DNA of 64,000 bases from Streptomyces canus. GTDB taxonomy: Bacteria; Actinomycetota; Actinomycetes; Streptomycetales; Streptomycetaceae. Positions 51,310 through 59,546 of this stretch are shown here, piece by piece. The translations under genes and the position numbers were made by a program. How positions within the stretch are numbered: position 1 is the stretch's first letter; the number at the start of each line of letters is the position of its first letter. The DNA is taken from positions 675,274 through 739,273 of the forward strand of contig NZ_KQ948658.1 in assembly GCF_001514145.1 (NCBI RefSeq). The letters are read 5' to 3'. The notes below the pieces were generated by a model. That model saw only the letters and a program-made list of their open reading frames with translations. It did not search any database and was not told the origin of the DNA.

Positions 51310-51768
51310 ATGAGGATCTCTGCACGGGCGGACTACGCGGTACGGGCGGTGCTGGAGCTTGCCGTGAGGCAGGACGCGGAGCCGGTGAAGGCCGAGGCCA
51401 TCGCCGCGGTCCAGGACATTCCGCACAAGTTCCTGGAGGGGATTCTCGGCGACCTGAGGCGCGGTGGGATCGTCGACAGCAGGCGGGGCGGGGGCGGCGG
51501 TTACCGGCTCGCCCGGGAGGCCTCGGCCATCACGGTCGCGGACGTCATCCGCGCGGTCGACGGGCCGATCGTGTCGGTGCGCGGCGAGCGGCCCACCGGT
51601 CTGGAGTACACCGGCTCCGCACAGCCGCTGCTCCCGCTGTGGATCGCCCTGCGGGCCAACGTCCGCAAGATCCTGGAGGGCGTCACCATCGCCGACATCG
51701 CGGGCGACGCGCTCCCCGAGCCGGTCCAACGGCTCGCGGCCGAACCGGCGGCGTGGGAGAACCCCTGA
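51310..51768 (+). CDS. Rrf2 family transcriptional regulator lacking cysteines
   Basis: A 152-residue Rrf2-fold protein. The helix-turn-helix is in MRISARADYAVRAVLELAVR to IPHKFLEGILGDLRRGGIVD, with the wing SRRGGGGGYRLAREASAITV. It contains no cysteine, so it cannot bind an Fe-S cluster in the way IscR or NsrR do. No Shine-Dalgarno sequence precedes the ATG at 51310, so a leaderless transcript is possible. ATTGTG and CACAAT half-sites flank the upstream gap. It is divergent from the GH35 gene, which it may regulate. The signal is unknown. Confidence 0.85.
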   Translation: MRISARADYAVRAVLELAVRQDAEPVKAEAIAAVQDIPHKFLEGILGDLRRGGIVDSRRGGGGGYRLAREASAITVADVIRAVDGPIVSVRGERPTGLEYTGSAQPLLPLWIALRANVRKILEGVTIADIAGDALPEPVQRLAAEPAAWENP

Positions 51769-51957
51769 TTCTCAGTTCGCGCTACCCATGAGCACGCTGA
51801 TCCTGCTCGCCCTGGGGCGAGCGAACTGCTCCTCGGTGCTCGCCTTCCTCATCGTGCTGCTCAACGCCCGGACACCGCTGCCGGTTTGTACGCGCTGTGG
51901 GCCGCAGCGGCCCGTCGGTGAACTCCGCCTGACTATGTGACGTGGATCACGGCGAGG

Positions 51958-51987
51958 GGAAAACCTGTCGCCGGGGCCGGGCGTCTA
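51958..51987 (+). promoter_or_regulatory. ECF-type promoter of a broken sigma gene
   Basis: GGGAAAACC (ending 51965) and CGTCTA (51982-51987) with a 16-nt spacer match the AAC...CGTCT pattern of autoregulated ECF sigma promoters. It lies 7 nt before the remnant's first start codon. Confidence 0.5.
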
Positions 51988-51993
51988 GCAGGT

Positions 51994-52358
51994 GTGAGAT
52001 CAGTCAGAGCAGCGCTGCACGAGATGGACGAGGAGCGTCTCGTCCGGCTGGTGGCCAAAGGCGACCGTGCCGCGTTCGAGGAGCTGTACCGGCGTACGTC
52101 GCCGTGGATGGTGGTGCGGCTGATGAATTCGCGCAGGCCGTCGCGCTGGGCTGGGTCCTCGGGGACCTCAAGCCGCTTCCCGGCACGTTGTCAGCAGGTT
52201 TGCGCCGCGAGGTCGAAGCCGAGGCCCGCCCGGTGGGGAAGGAACTCAAGGCGCTGCCACGGGCCGAGCAGCTCTCGCGGATCAACGCGATGCGCGCTGC
52301 CGCCCTCTCCTGCAAGGGCGACCCGTTCGACGTCCTGTCCGGCGGTGCGTCCCGGTGA
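51994..52358 (+). pseudogene. ECF sigma factor remnant fused by deletion to another gene's 3' end
   Basis: From GTG 51994 (or ATG 52024) the frame encodes MDEERLVRLVAKGDRAAFEE and LYRRTSPWMVVRL, the start of sigma region 2. It then becomes unrelated sequence near 52120. From the same point a different frame encodes DEFAQAVALGWVLGDLKPLP and ends SCKGDPFDVLSGGASR at 52358, which reads like the true C-terminus of a second protein that I do not recognise. Sigma region 2 is cut off and region 4 is missing. A deletion joined the two genes out of frame. The downstream membrane gene starts within the 52358 stop. Confidence 0.65.
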
Positions 52359-52930
52359 GATGGCTGACGTTGTACGCGCGTTCGCGTCAGGTACCCGCGG
52401 CGCTCGCCGCGGTGCTGATCGGCGCGGTGACGGTGTGGGCACTCGCCCGGGACGGGAACACGGGGCCCGGTGATCCGCGCATGCCCGTGCTCGTCCTCAC
52501 CACGGGGGCGATGGCGGTCTCGGTAGGGCTCGGCGGGCAGGACCTCGCGCTGGACCGGACGGCCGCGATCCGCTGGATTCCCCGCAGAGCGGCACACGTG
52601 CTGCTCGCCGGTGTGGCCGTCGCCGCGTCGCTGCTGACGGTGCAGACCATGGGCGTGTCCATGGCCACCACCGCGTTCGTCGTCCGCGACAGCGCGGGCC
52701 TGATGGGTCTGGTCGCCCTCGGCGCGGCGCTCTCGGGCGGCCAGTACGCATGGACGCTGCCGTTCGCCTGGCTCTCGCTGGTGTTCTTCGCCCCGCCCCC
52801 GACGGGTGCGCCGATGCATGTGGCGATGTGGATGCTGCTGCCTCCCCGCACGGCGGCGGGCACCTGGACGGCCCTGGTCCTCACCGTCGTCGGCAGCACG
52901 GCGTGCGCCGTCGCCGGTCCGAGGCGGTAG
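52355..52930 (+). CDS. Hypothetical integral membrane protein
   Basis: A 191-residue protein with about five hydrophobic segments (VPAALAAVLIGAVTVWALA, PVLVLTTGAMAVSVGLGG, HVLLAGVAVAASLLTVQTMG, LMGLVALGAALSGGQYAW, TAAGTWTALVLTVVGSTACA). I do not recognise a family. It may be the membrane part of a small ABC-type exporter. The GTG start overlaps the stop of the broken upstream frame (GTGA), which shows it was once coupled to the protein whose tail survives at 52120-52358. Its own function may have been lost with the deletion upstream. Confidence 0.6.
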   Translation: MRWLTLYARSRQVPAALAAVLIGAVTVWALARDGNTGPGDPRMPVLVLTTGAMAVSVGLGGQDLALDRTAAIRWIPRRAAHVLLAGVAVAASLLTVQTMGVSMATTAFVVRDSAGLMGLVALGAALSGGQYAWTLPFAWLSLVFFAPPPTGAPMHVAMWMLLPPRTAAGTWTALVLTVVGSTACAVAGPRR

Positions 52931-53096
52931 TCGCCCAACTGGCGCTGTTCACACGTGAGTTCGGCCATCACCGGAATGGCTGGAGTTCGCTCTGGCGGTG
53001 TCACAGGGCGCTCCCTACGATTCGATCGCCGCGGTGCTTCACAGAAACCACACAGGTTCTCCACGCTTCAACTACAGCGCAGAGGAGAGACCCCCC

Positions 53097-53747
53097 ATGG
53101 CAAGTGGACTTCTTCTGGGCGGCGCCGTCGCCGCTCTGGTCACCGCGGCGGTGCCCGCGCACAACCCGTCCGGCGGTTTCGTCGACCCGCCCCCGGACAA
53201 GATCGTCATCAACGTGGCCACGGTGAACGGCTCCGGCTGTCCCGCGGGTACGGCGGCCGTCGCGGTCTCCGAGGACAACACCGCGTTCACCGTGACCTAC
53301 AGCGACTACCTCGCCCAGGTCGGCGGCAACTCCGACCCCACGGCGTTCCGCAAGAACTGCCAGCTCAACCTGATCGTCCATGTCCCCCAGGGCTTCACGT
53401 ACGCCATCGCCGAGGCGGACTACCGGGGCTTCGCCTCGCTCCAGGCCGGCGCGAGCGGCGTCCAGCGGGCCTCGTACTACTTCCAGGGCTCCTCGCAGAC
53501 GGCCGCCAAGACCCACACCTTCCCCGGCGCCTACAACGACAACTGGCAGGCGACCGACACCACGGACTGGGCCCAGCTGGTGTGGGCGCCCTGCGGGGTT
53601 CAGCGCAACTTCAACATCAACACCGAGGTCCGGGTGAACGCGGGCACCTCCTCGCCGTCCAAGGTCAGCTTCATGACGATGGACTCGACCGACGGTGACA
53701 TCAGCACCGTGTACCACATGGCGTGGAAGGAGTGCCCGGGCAAGTGA
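53097..53747 (+). CDS. Secreted DUF4360 family protein
   Basis: A 216-residue protein with a signal peptide (ASGLLLGGAVAALVTAAVPA) and the DUF4360 domain: VNGSGCPAGTAAVAVSEDNT, FTVTYSDYLAQVGG, KNCQLNLIVHVPQGFTYAIA and YFQGSSQTA. Two conserved cysteine pairs suggest disulfides. DUF4360 proteins are secreted by fungi and actinomycetes with no agreed function. ATG at 53097 has GAGGAGAG upstream. It ends 5 bp before a strong 14-bp terminator shared with the convergent dioxygenase gene. Confidence 0.85.
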   Translation: MASGLLLGGAVAALVTAAVPAHNPSGGFVDPPPDKIVINVATVNGSGCPAGTAAVAVSEDNTAFTVTYSDYLAQVGGNSDPTAFRKNCQLNLIVHVPQGFTYAIAEADYRGFASLQAGASGVQRASYYFQGSSQTAAKTHTFPGAYNDNWQATDTTDWAQLVWAPCGVQRNFNINTEVRVNAGTSSPSKVSFMTMDSTDGDISTVYHMAWKECPGK

Positions 53748-53751
53748 ACGG

Positions 53752-53787
53752 GCGTCGCCCGCCGCTCCTGTGGGCGGCGGGCGACGC
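53752..53787. terminator. Strong bidirectional terminator hairpin
   Basis: GCGTCGCCCGCCGC (53752-53765) and GCGGCGGGCGACGC (53774-53787) form a perfect 14-bp stem with an 8-nt loop. It lies in the 44-bp gap between the convergent DUF4360 and dioxygenase genes. It is the clearest terminator in the window. Confidence 0.85.
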
Positions 53788-53791
53788 GTGA

Positions 53792-54568
53792 TCAGCGTTC
53801 GACGCCGAGCGTCAGGGTGCCGGAGTAACCGGCCGAGGGGCTGCTGCCCAGGGCGGTCAGGGTCAGGAGGCCGGACGCGGCGCCGCCGTCGTCGTAGATC
53901 CCGTCCTGGGCGAGGGTGGTGCGGGTGACCGTGTTGGCCGAGTACGGCGAGAGCGCGCCGACCTTGGCGGTGACCGTCTCGTCGAAGAAGAGCTGGCCGG
54001 TGTGGAGCTCGGTGCCGCCGGTGAAGGAGCCGTCGGAGGTGAGCGTGACGCCGACGTGCACCTTCACATGGATGTGGACGCAGCGGCCCCGGTACCAGCC
54101 CGGGTAGACCGTGGTGATGTTGGCGACGCCGCCGGCGTTGGTCAGCACGCCGCCGCGCAGGAAGGTGCCGCTGTCGGGCTCGTTGTGGCCGTTGTTGCCG
54201 ACGTAGCCCGAGTACTCGCCGAGCGCGTCGCAGTGCCAGATCTCGACGAGGGCGTTGCTGATCGTGGCGCAGGTGTCGTCGTCGACGACGGTGAGGGCGA
54301 GTTTGAGCGGGAAGCCGGTCTTGCCCTCGGTGATGTCGGCGCGGACGTACTGGCCGTCGAGGTAGTAGGGGCCTTCGGTCATCTCCTTGGTGAGGGTGCA
54401 GATGGCCGCGGCGGCCACGGGGGCGGTGTCGGTGGTGGGAGCCGTGGAGGTCCCGGGCGCCGCGGCGCCCACGGCCAGGGTCGCCGCGGTGGCGCCCGTG
54501 GCGACCAGGACGGTGCGGCGGGCGATGGTGTCTCTCGTGGGGGTCTCGTTCATGGGGGTGTCTGTCAT
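53792..54568 (-). CDS. Tat-exported intradiol ring-cleavage dioxygenase-like protein
   Basis: A 258-residue protein with a twin-arginine-like signal (DTIARRTVLVATGATAATLA) and the intradiol dioxygenase beta-sandwich. TEGPYYLDGQYVRADI carries the first Fe(III) tyrosine, ALVEIWHCDALGEYSGY is conserved, and YPGWYRGRCVHIHVKVHV supplies the second tyrosine and both histidines. The motifs for iron binding are complete. Exported members are known in Streptomyces and may act on lignin-type catechols outside the cell. ATG at 54568 is chosen; GTG 54574 or ATG 54553 are alternatives. It is monocistronic, ending at a strong terminator. Confidence 0.85.
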   Translation of the reverse strand: MTDTPMNETPTRDTIARRTVLVATGATAATLAVGAAAPGTSTAPTTDTAPVAAAAICTLTKEMTEGPYYLDGQYVRADITEGKTGFPLKLALTVVDDDTCATISNALVEIWHCDALGEYSGYVGNNGHNEPDSGTFLRGGVLTNAGGVANITTVYPGWYRGRCVHIHVKVHVGVTLTSDGSFTGGTELHTGQLFFDETVTAKVGALSPYSANTVTRTTLAQDGIYDDGGAASGLLTLTALGSSPSAGYSGTLTLGVER

Positions 54569-54714
54569 GAACACGGCACCCTAAAAGCGGTCGCTGTTGA
54601 TGGGCTGTCAGTTCGGCAAAATGAGGGATCGTCAAGTTTCTTGCGGGACAGGTTGCGGTGTCGGGAGGGGTGGGCGCGGTACCGTACCGGGGCGTATGCC
54701 GACAAGGAGGGTAA

Positions 54715-55020
54715 ATGGGGCTTACCATGCGGGTCGAACGGCGCATCGCGGAGGACTTCCCCGGCCGGGACGGCGAGGTGGTGGGAGATCTCCTCACCGA
54801 ACTGGTCAACCACCTGACCGACCGCGGCGACCGGGAGGACAAGGAACGGATCGCCGCAGCGACGCTGCTGTGCGGACAGGGCCGGGTGGACCGGCTCCTC
54901 GACGCCGTCCAGCTGGCCAAGGAGGACTGGCGGGACGTGCTGGTGGGAGCGGGGCTGGCGGACGCGGGGTGGAGGGAGCGGCTGGAGGCGGACTTCGGGC
55001 CGGCGGTTGCCTCCGGCTGA
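54715..55020 (+). CDS. Small hypothetical protein
   Basis: A 101-residue soluble, mostly helical protein with acidic and basic runs (VERRIAEDFPGRDGEVVGDL, then HLTDRGDREDKERIAAATLL). It has no signal or membrane segment. AAGGAGGG lies 4 nt before the ATG at 54715, which supports real expression. The DRLLDAVQLAKEDWRDVLVG stretch is typical of small actinobacterial proteins of unknown role. I do not recognise a function. Confidence 0.7.
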   Translation: MGLTMRVERRIAEDFPGRDGEVVGDLLTELVNHLTDRGDREDKERIAAATLLCGQGRVDRLLDAVQLAKEDWRDVLVGAGLADAGWRERLEADFGPAVASG

Positions 55021-55029
55021 TACACGGGT

Positions 55030-55290
55030 GTGAGCCCCACCGCGGCTGTCGGACCGCTGGTCTCGACGTGGCTGTGGGGCCGCCCGCTCTTCCGCTCCCG
55101 GACGGTGCGGGTTGTGGCGATGGCCGTCCCTCGGCACGGCTGGGTCGGGCCGGATCAGCCGAGGTGGAAGCCATTGGCGACACCCGCTCTGGGACTCGCC
55201 GCGGGCGGCCTCACGATGCTTCTGGTGTTCGTGCTGTCCGCACGAATCCTGAAGATCAGCGAGCTGCGGAGCCTGCTGGGCCCGGGGTGA
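55030..55290 (+). pseudogene. Possible 3' fragment of a MurJ-like flippase gene
   Basis: An 86-codon frame from GTG 55030, with one membrane helix and a C-terminus (GLAAGGLTMLLVFVLSARIL, then KISELRSLLG) like the end of MurJ-type lipid II flippases. Full-length MurJ has about 500 residues or more, so this would be a remnant. The N-terminal part shows no family match. It may also be a small membrane protein in its own right. Confidence 0.3.
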
Positions 55291-55519
55291 GCGGCCCGGT
55301 CTCGGCCGAGGTTTCCGGGGCGGTGCGGCCTGGTCGAGCTTGCCCCGTACAGCTTCTGGTCCTGGTACCGGACCCCCGGCGCGGTCTGGGGCATCCCGCA
55401 CGACAGCCCGACCGTCGACGCCGTCGCCGTGATCGTCGCCGAAGTCGCCGAGGTCACCGACACCCACTCTCGCCGACCGCTGGGAGGTGGGCGGCCCCGG
55501 CCGGGCGCGGCGCAGGCGG
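55291..55519. other. Decayed coding sequence, no intact gene
   Basis: One plus-strand frame reads ELAPYSFWSWYRTPGAVWGI and then VDAVAVIVAEVAEVTDTHSR, which looks coding but has no start or recognisable family. It is probably part of the same decayed stretch as the MurJ-like fragment. Confidence 0.3.
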
Positions 55520-56500
55520 TCAGCGGTCGATGCCGGCCATGTTGGCCTCGTCGTGACGCTCGCCCGCGGCGGGTGTGAGGTTGTTCAGGCGGTCGAGCTG
55601 GGCGGCGCTGAGTTCGACGGCGTCGGCGGCGGTGTTCTCCTCGACGCGTGAGACCCGCCGGGTGCCGGGGATGGGGGCGATGTCGTCGCCGCGGGTCAGC
55701 AGCCAGGCCAGTGCGGTCTGGGCGGGGGTGGCTCCGATCTCGGCGCCGATGGCCCGTACTTCGTCGACGATGGCCAGGTTGCGCTGGAAGTTCTCGCCGG
55801 TGAAGCGGGGGTTGGTCTTGCGCCAGTCGTCGTCGGTGAAGTCGTCGACGGTGCGGATCTGTCCGGTCAGCAGGCCATGGCCGAGCGGGGAGTAGGGCAC
55901 GAACCCGATGCCGTGCTCGCGCAGCAGCGGGAGGATGTCGGCCTCTACGTCACGGGTCCACAGCGAGTATTCGGTCTGCAGCGCGGCCACCGGATGTACG
56001 GAGTGTGCGCGGCGGATCGTGGCAGGGCCGGCCTCGGAGAGCCCGATGTGGCGCACCTTGCCCTCGGAGACCAGCTCGGCCAGCGCGCCGACGGTCTCCT
56101 CGATGGGGGTGTTCGGGTCGACGCGGTGCTGGTAGTAGAGGTCGATGTGGTCGGTGCCGAGCCGCACGAGTGAGCCTTCGACCGCGGCCTTCACGTTGGC
56201 GGGGCTGCTGTCGATGACGCCGGGGCCGCCGCCGGCGTGGGAGACCAGGCCGAACTTCGTCGCCACGACGACGTCGTCGCGCCGGCCCTTGATGGCCTTG
56301 CCGACGAGGTTCTCGCTGTGGAAGGGACCGTAGATCTCGGCGGTGTCGATGTGCGTGACCCCGAGGTCCAGGGCCCGGTGGATGGTGCGGATCGACGCGG
56401 CGTCGTCGAGCCCTCCGCCGGTGGTGTAGACGCCGGCCATGGTCATGGCTCCCAGGCCGATGCGCGAGACATCGAGCCCGCCCAGTGATACGTGCTTCAT
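55520..56500 (-). CDS. Aldo/keto reductase
   Basis: A 326-residue NADPH-dependent oxidoreductase. It opens [20 protein letters not shown]. The catalytic tetrad lies in [20 protein letters not shown] (Asp, Tyr), [10 protein letters not shown] (Lys) and [20 protein letters not shown] (His). The cofactor end is [23 protein letters not shown] at 56500 has GGAG 7 nt upstream and is preferred to ATG 56512. The substrate is unknown. It stands in a minus-strand redox group with a deazaflavin-type nitroreductase and an SDR, possibly a detoxification set under the divergent MmyB-type regulator. Confidence 0.9.
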   Translation of the reverse strand: MKHVSLGGLDVSRIGLGAMTMAGVYTTGGGLDDAASIRTIHRALDLGVTHIDTAEIYGPFHSENLVGKAIKGRRDDVVVATKFGLVSHAGGGPGVIDSSPANVKAAVEGSLVRLGTDHIDLYYQHRVDPNTPIEETVGALAELVSEGKVRHIGLSEAGPATIRRAHSVHPVAALQTEYSLWTRDVEADILPLLREHGIGFVPYSPLGHGLLTGQIRTVDDFTDDDWRKTNPRFTGENFQRNLAIVDEVRAIGAEIGATPAQTALAWLLTRGDDIAPIPGTRRVSRVEENTAADAVELSAAQLDRLNNLTPAAGERHDEANMAGIDR

Positions 56501-56549
56501 CAGGTACTCCATAAGGTGTAGGCGGCCCCGGGAGGGCCGGATGTGGGTG

Positions 56550-57032
56550 TCAGTGCGGCTGGGCAGCCGGCTCCAGGACGAGGACCGGGATCTCACGGTC
56601 CGTGTTCTTCTGGTACTCCGCGTAGTCCGGGAACGCCTCGACGGCTCGGGCCCACCACACGGCCTTCTCGTCCCCCGCCACCTCGCGTGCCAGCATGTCC
56701 CGGCGCACCGGGCCGTCCTGCAGCTCGACCCGGGGATCGGCCATCGTGTTGCGGTACCAGACCGGGTGCTTGGGGGCTCCTCCCGCGGAGGCGACCGCGG
56801 CGTAGTTGCCGTCGTGCTCCACCCGAATGAGCGGGGACTTGCGGATCTTGCCGCTCTTGGCGCCCAGGGTGGTCAGGATGACGACGGGCAGGTCCCGTAG
56901 CCCCTCGTCCTCTTCCCGTGTGACCAGGACACTCAGCGTCGTGCCTTCCGTGCCGCCGGAGTTCTCGTACAGCTCCACCTGGTCACGTACGAACTGCGCC
57001 GTGCTCGGCTCGTACTCGCCATTCAGTGGCAT
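56550..57032 (-). CDS. F420-type nitroreductase family protein (DUF385)
   Basis: A 160-residue protein of the deazaflavin (F420)-dependent nitroreductase fold. It contains [40 protein letters not shown] and [20 protein letters not shown], which are the family's hallmark strands. In mycobacteria such proteins reduce quinones or activate nitro-drugs with F420H2. The 11-bp gap to the SDR gene upstream suggests co-transcription. Confidence 0.9.
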   Translation of the reverse strand: MPLNGEYEPSTAQFVRDQVELYENSGGTEGTTLSVLVTREEDEGLRDLPVVILTTLGAKSGKIRKSPLIRVEHDGNYAAVASAGGAPKHPVWYRNTMADPRVELQDGPVRRDMLAREVAGDEKAVWWARAVEAFPDYAEYQKNTDREIPVLVLEPAAQPH

Positions 57033-57043
57033 GCTGCCCCCCC

Positions 57044-57889
57044 TCAGACGGTGGTGTCGTCGTGGGCGAGATTCCCGCCCAGCTCGCGGGAGGCCTCGGC
57101 CTGGGTGAGGAGTTCCTTCGCCTTGGCCTCGGCGGCCTCGATGGCGTCCGCGCCGGCGACGAAGCGCTGCAGGGGCTTGTCCTGGCCGACGATGGTGAGC
57201 AGGGCGCGGGCGAGCTTGGCGGGGTCACCGGGCTGCTTGCCGTTCATGCTCTTCATGCCCTCGATCCGCGGGGCGGTGCGCGGGGCGTAGTCCTCGATGG
57301 ACAGCTCGGGCCAGATGGTGGAGCCGTCCACGAGGAGTTCGGTGCGGAAGTAGCCGGGCTCCACGACCGTGGTGTGGATGTTGTACGGCTCGACGTCGTG
57401 GCGCAGGGACTCCATCCAGCCCTCTTCCGCGAACTTGGAGGCCGCGTAGGCGGAGGTGAACTCCATCCCGACCAGGCCGGCGGTCGAGGTGATGGTGATG
57501 ACGTGGCCGACGCGCTGCTTGCGCAGGACGGGCAGCACGGCGCGGGTGACGTTCATCGGACCGAAGACGTTCGTCTCGAACTGCCGGCGCATCTGCGCGG
57601 GCGAGATCTCCTCGAAGTAGCCGGTGAAGAGGTTGCCGGCGTTGTTGATCAGGACGTCGATGCGGCCGAACCGGTCGACGGCGGCCTGCGCGGCGGCCTC
57701 GGCGTCCTCAAGGCTGGTGACGTCGAGCTTGGTGACCAGCAGGTTGTCCTGCGGTCCGCCGAGGGCTTTCTCGACCTCTTCGGGGCGGCGGCCGGTGGCG
57801 ACGACCTGGTGGCCGGAGGCGAGGGCCTCGCGGGCGATGTCGGTGCCCAGGCCGCGTCCGGCACCGGTGACGAGAATGACCTTGCTCAT
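57044..57889 (-). CDS. Short-chain dehydrogenase/reductase
   Basis: A 281-residue classical SDR. The cofactor motif [16 protein letters not shown] (about 8-23) is followed by [11 protein letters not shown], whose Arg suggests NADPH. NNAG is in [10 protein letters not shown], and the catalytic Ser and YxxxK are in [20 protein letters not shown]. The C-terminus is longer than in minimal SDRs. ATG at 57889 has AAGGAA 8 nt upstream. It is the first gene of a redox group and is divergent from the MmyB-type regulator, its likely controller. Confidence 0.9.
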   Translation of the reverse strand: MSKVILVTGAGRGLGTDIAREALASGHQVVATGRRPEEVEKALGGPQDNLLVTKLDVTSLEDAEAAAQAAVDRFGRIDVLINNAGNLFTGYFEEISPAQMRRQFETNVFGPMNVTRAVLPVLRKQRVGHVITITSTAGLVGMEFTSAYAASKFAEEGWMESLRHDVEPYNIHTTVVEPGYFRTELLVDGSTIWPELSIEDYAPRTAPRIEGMKSMNGKQPGDPAKLARALLTIVGQDKPLQRFVAGADAIEAAEAKAKELLTQAEASRELGGNLAHDDTTV

Positions 57890-58009
57890 GAGGAGTTTCC
57901 TTTCAGACGCCGTGATCCGGCACCTGGTGTGTGCGGGGGTTCGCACCGCCGTGGGCGGTGCATCTCCAAAACAAAACCCGCTGTCACGCGAGGGTGGGAG
58001 TCCCTGATG

Positions 58010-58034
58010 AGGGGGTCACTGACAGGGACCCCCT
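58010..58034. promoter_or_regulatory. Inverted repeat between the SDR and MmyB-type genes
   Basis: AGGGGGTC (58010-58017) and GACCCCCT (58027-58034) are exact reverse complements with a 9-nt spacer. The site lies 23 nt before the regulator start and about 120 bp before the SDR start. It is a likely operator for the divergent pair. Confidence 0.5.
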
Positions 58035-58056
58035 TCCCGGCGGCAGCGCTCGTAGA

Positions 58057-59028
58057 GTGAGGCGCATAGCAGGCAGAAACGACCCACAAGGCGGCAACCG
58101 CGACATCCGTGAGGATTTCCGCGCGGAGATCCGGGAATTCCTCGGCACGCGACGGGCCAGGGTCACGCCCGAGCAGGCCGGGCTGCCCGTGTACGGCGGA
58201 GAGCGCCGACGGGTCACCGGGCTGCGCCGCGAGGAGGTCGCCCTGCTCGCGGGCATTTCCAGCGAGTACTACACGCGGCTGGAGCGCGGCAACGCCACCG
58301 GTGTCTCCGAAAGCGTCATCGAGGGCATCGCGCAAGCACTGCAGCTCGACGAGGCCGAACGCATCCACCTGAACGACCTCCTGCGCGGCGCGGGCACGAC
58401 CCGTCCGCCACGCCGCCGACCCGCTCAACAACGCGTCCGGCCCGCGGTGCAGCGCGTCCTCGACTCGATGGCCGGGACACCCGCGTTCGTCCTCAGCGGA
58501 CGCGGGGACATCCTGGCCGCCAACCACCTCGGGCGCGCCCTGTTCTCCCCCGTCTACGCCGACCCGGTACGGCCGCCGAACAACGCCCGGTTCGTCTTTC
58601 TCAGCCCGCACGCGACCGAGTTCTTCCGCGACTGGAACCAGGTCGCCAATGACGCCGTCGCCATGCTGCGCGCCGAGGCCGGCCGCGACCTCTACGACCG
58701 GCGGCTCACGGACCTGATCGGCGAACTGTCCACCCGCAGCGAGGAATTCCGGCGCCGCTGGGCCGCCCACAACGTCCGGATGCACACCACCGGCGTAAAG
58801 CTCCTCCACCACCCGGTCGTCGGCGACCTCGACCTGCCCTTCGAGACCTTCCCGCTCGGCGACGGCCCCAGCCAGTTCCTCCTCACCTACACCGCCGAGC
58901 CCGCGTCCCCCTCACAGGACGCCCTGAACCTGTTGGCCAGCTGGGCCGCGACGAACGACGACATCGAGCGGTCCGCCCCGGACGACGACTACTCCGAGCC
59001 GGCCGACCCGGCCGAGAGGCCCGACTGA
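58057..59028 (+). CDS. MmyB-type helix-turn-helix regulator
   Basis: A 323-residue protein. The XRE helix-turn-helix is in EIREFLGTRRARVTPEQAGL through RVTGLRREEVALLAGISSEY to YYTRLERGNATGVS. The C-terminal MmyB-like PAS/ligand domain has GRGDILAANHLGRALFSPV, then NNARFVFLSPHATEFFRDW and VKLLHHPVVGDLDLPFETFP. Such regulators often control a divergent dehydrogenase. Here the SDR gene is opposite across a 167-bp gap with an 8-bp-arm operator. GTG at 58057 is the best start, without a clear Shine-Dalgarno sequence. Members of the family may sense fatty acids or small aromatics; the ligand here is unknown. Confidence 0.87.
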   Translation: MRRIAGRNDPQGGNRDIREDFRAEIREFLGTRRARVTPEQAGLPVYGGERRRVTGLRREEVALLAGISSEYYTRLERGNATGVSESVIEGIAQALQLDEAERIHLNDLLRGAGTTRPPRRRPAQQRVRPAVQRVLDSMAGTPAFVLSGRGDILAANHLGRALFSPVYADPVRPPNNARFVFLSPHATEFFRDWNQVANDAVAMLRAEAGRDLYDRRLTDLIGELSTRSEEFRRRWAAHNVRMHTTGVKLLHHPVVGDLDLPFETFPLGDGPSQFLLTYTAEPASPSQDALNLLASWAATNDDIERSAPDDDYSEPADPAERPD

Positions 59029-59124
59029 ACGACCCTGACCGCTTACCTCCCGGGTAATCGACCCCGGTTCGCCCCGCGTGCCAGGCTCGTCGGCGTACGG
59101 AGCCCTACCGACCGGGAGGACACC

Positions 59125-59469
59125 ATGACCGCCTACGCCATAGCCCACCTGCGGGAAGCCGCGCCGCATCCGGAGATCGCCGAGTACATCGAGCGCATCC
59201 CCGCCACCTTCGAGCCGTACGGCGGACGCTTCCTCGTGCACGGCGCTGGGCACGAGGTGAAGGAGGGCGGCTGGCCGGGGCATGTCGTGGTGATCGGCTT
59301 CCCGGGGATCGCCGAGGCGCGGGCCTGGTGGGACTCCGCCGCGTACCAGGAGATCGCGCCGCTGCGTTCGCGGCACATCGAGGGCGACATCATCCTCGTC
59401 GAGGGCGTTCCCGACGGTTACGACCCTGCGGTCACCGCGAGGACGATGCGGGGCGCGCTCGCTTCCTGA
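59125..59469 (+). CDS. DUF1330 domain-containing protein
   Basis: A 114-residue protein of the dimeric alpha/beta-barrel DUF1330 family. It has AYAIAHLREAAPHPEIAEYI, RIPATFEPYGGRFLVHGAGH and VVVIGFPGIAEARAWWDSAA, with YQEIAPLRSR as the hallmark. Members are small stress or ring-cleavage-like proteins of unknown reaction. ATG at 59125 has GGGAGGA upstream. It stands alone between the MmyB-type regulator and the toxin region. Confidence 0.9.
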   Translation: MTAYAIAHLREAAPHPEIAEYIERIPATFEPYGGRFLVHGAGHEVKEGGWPGHVVVIGFPGIAEARAWWDSAAYQEIAPLRSRHIEGDIILVEGVPDGYDPAVTARTMRGALAS

Positions 59470-59546
59470 GGACGTGCCGCCGACTCCCGTGACCGACGGG
59501 GCTGTTGGATACTGGGGCGACTGGCGTACGGAAGGGGGAGGTTCGC

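Noticed and set aside
48755..51313. An 852-codon plus-strand open frame
   Set aside because: Antisense to the GH35 gene. No domain is visible.
51788..51940. Possible 50-residue membrane peptide after the Rrf2 gene
   Set aside because: Only one short hydrophobic stretch, no convincing ribosome-binding site, and it lies beside the decayed sigma region. Most likely a remnant.
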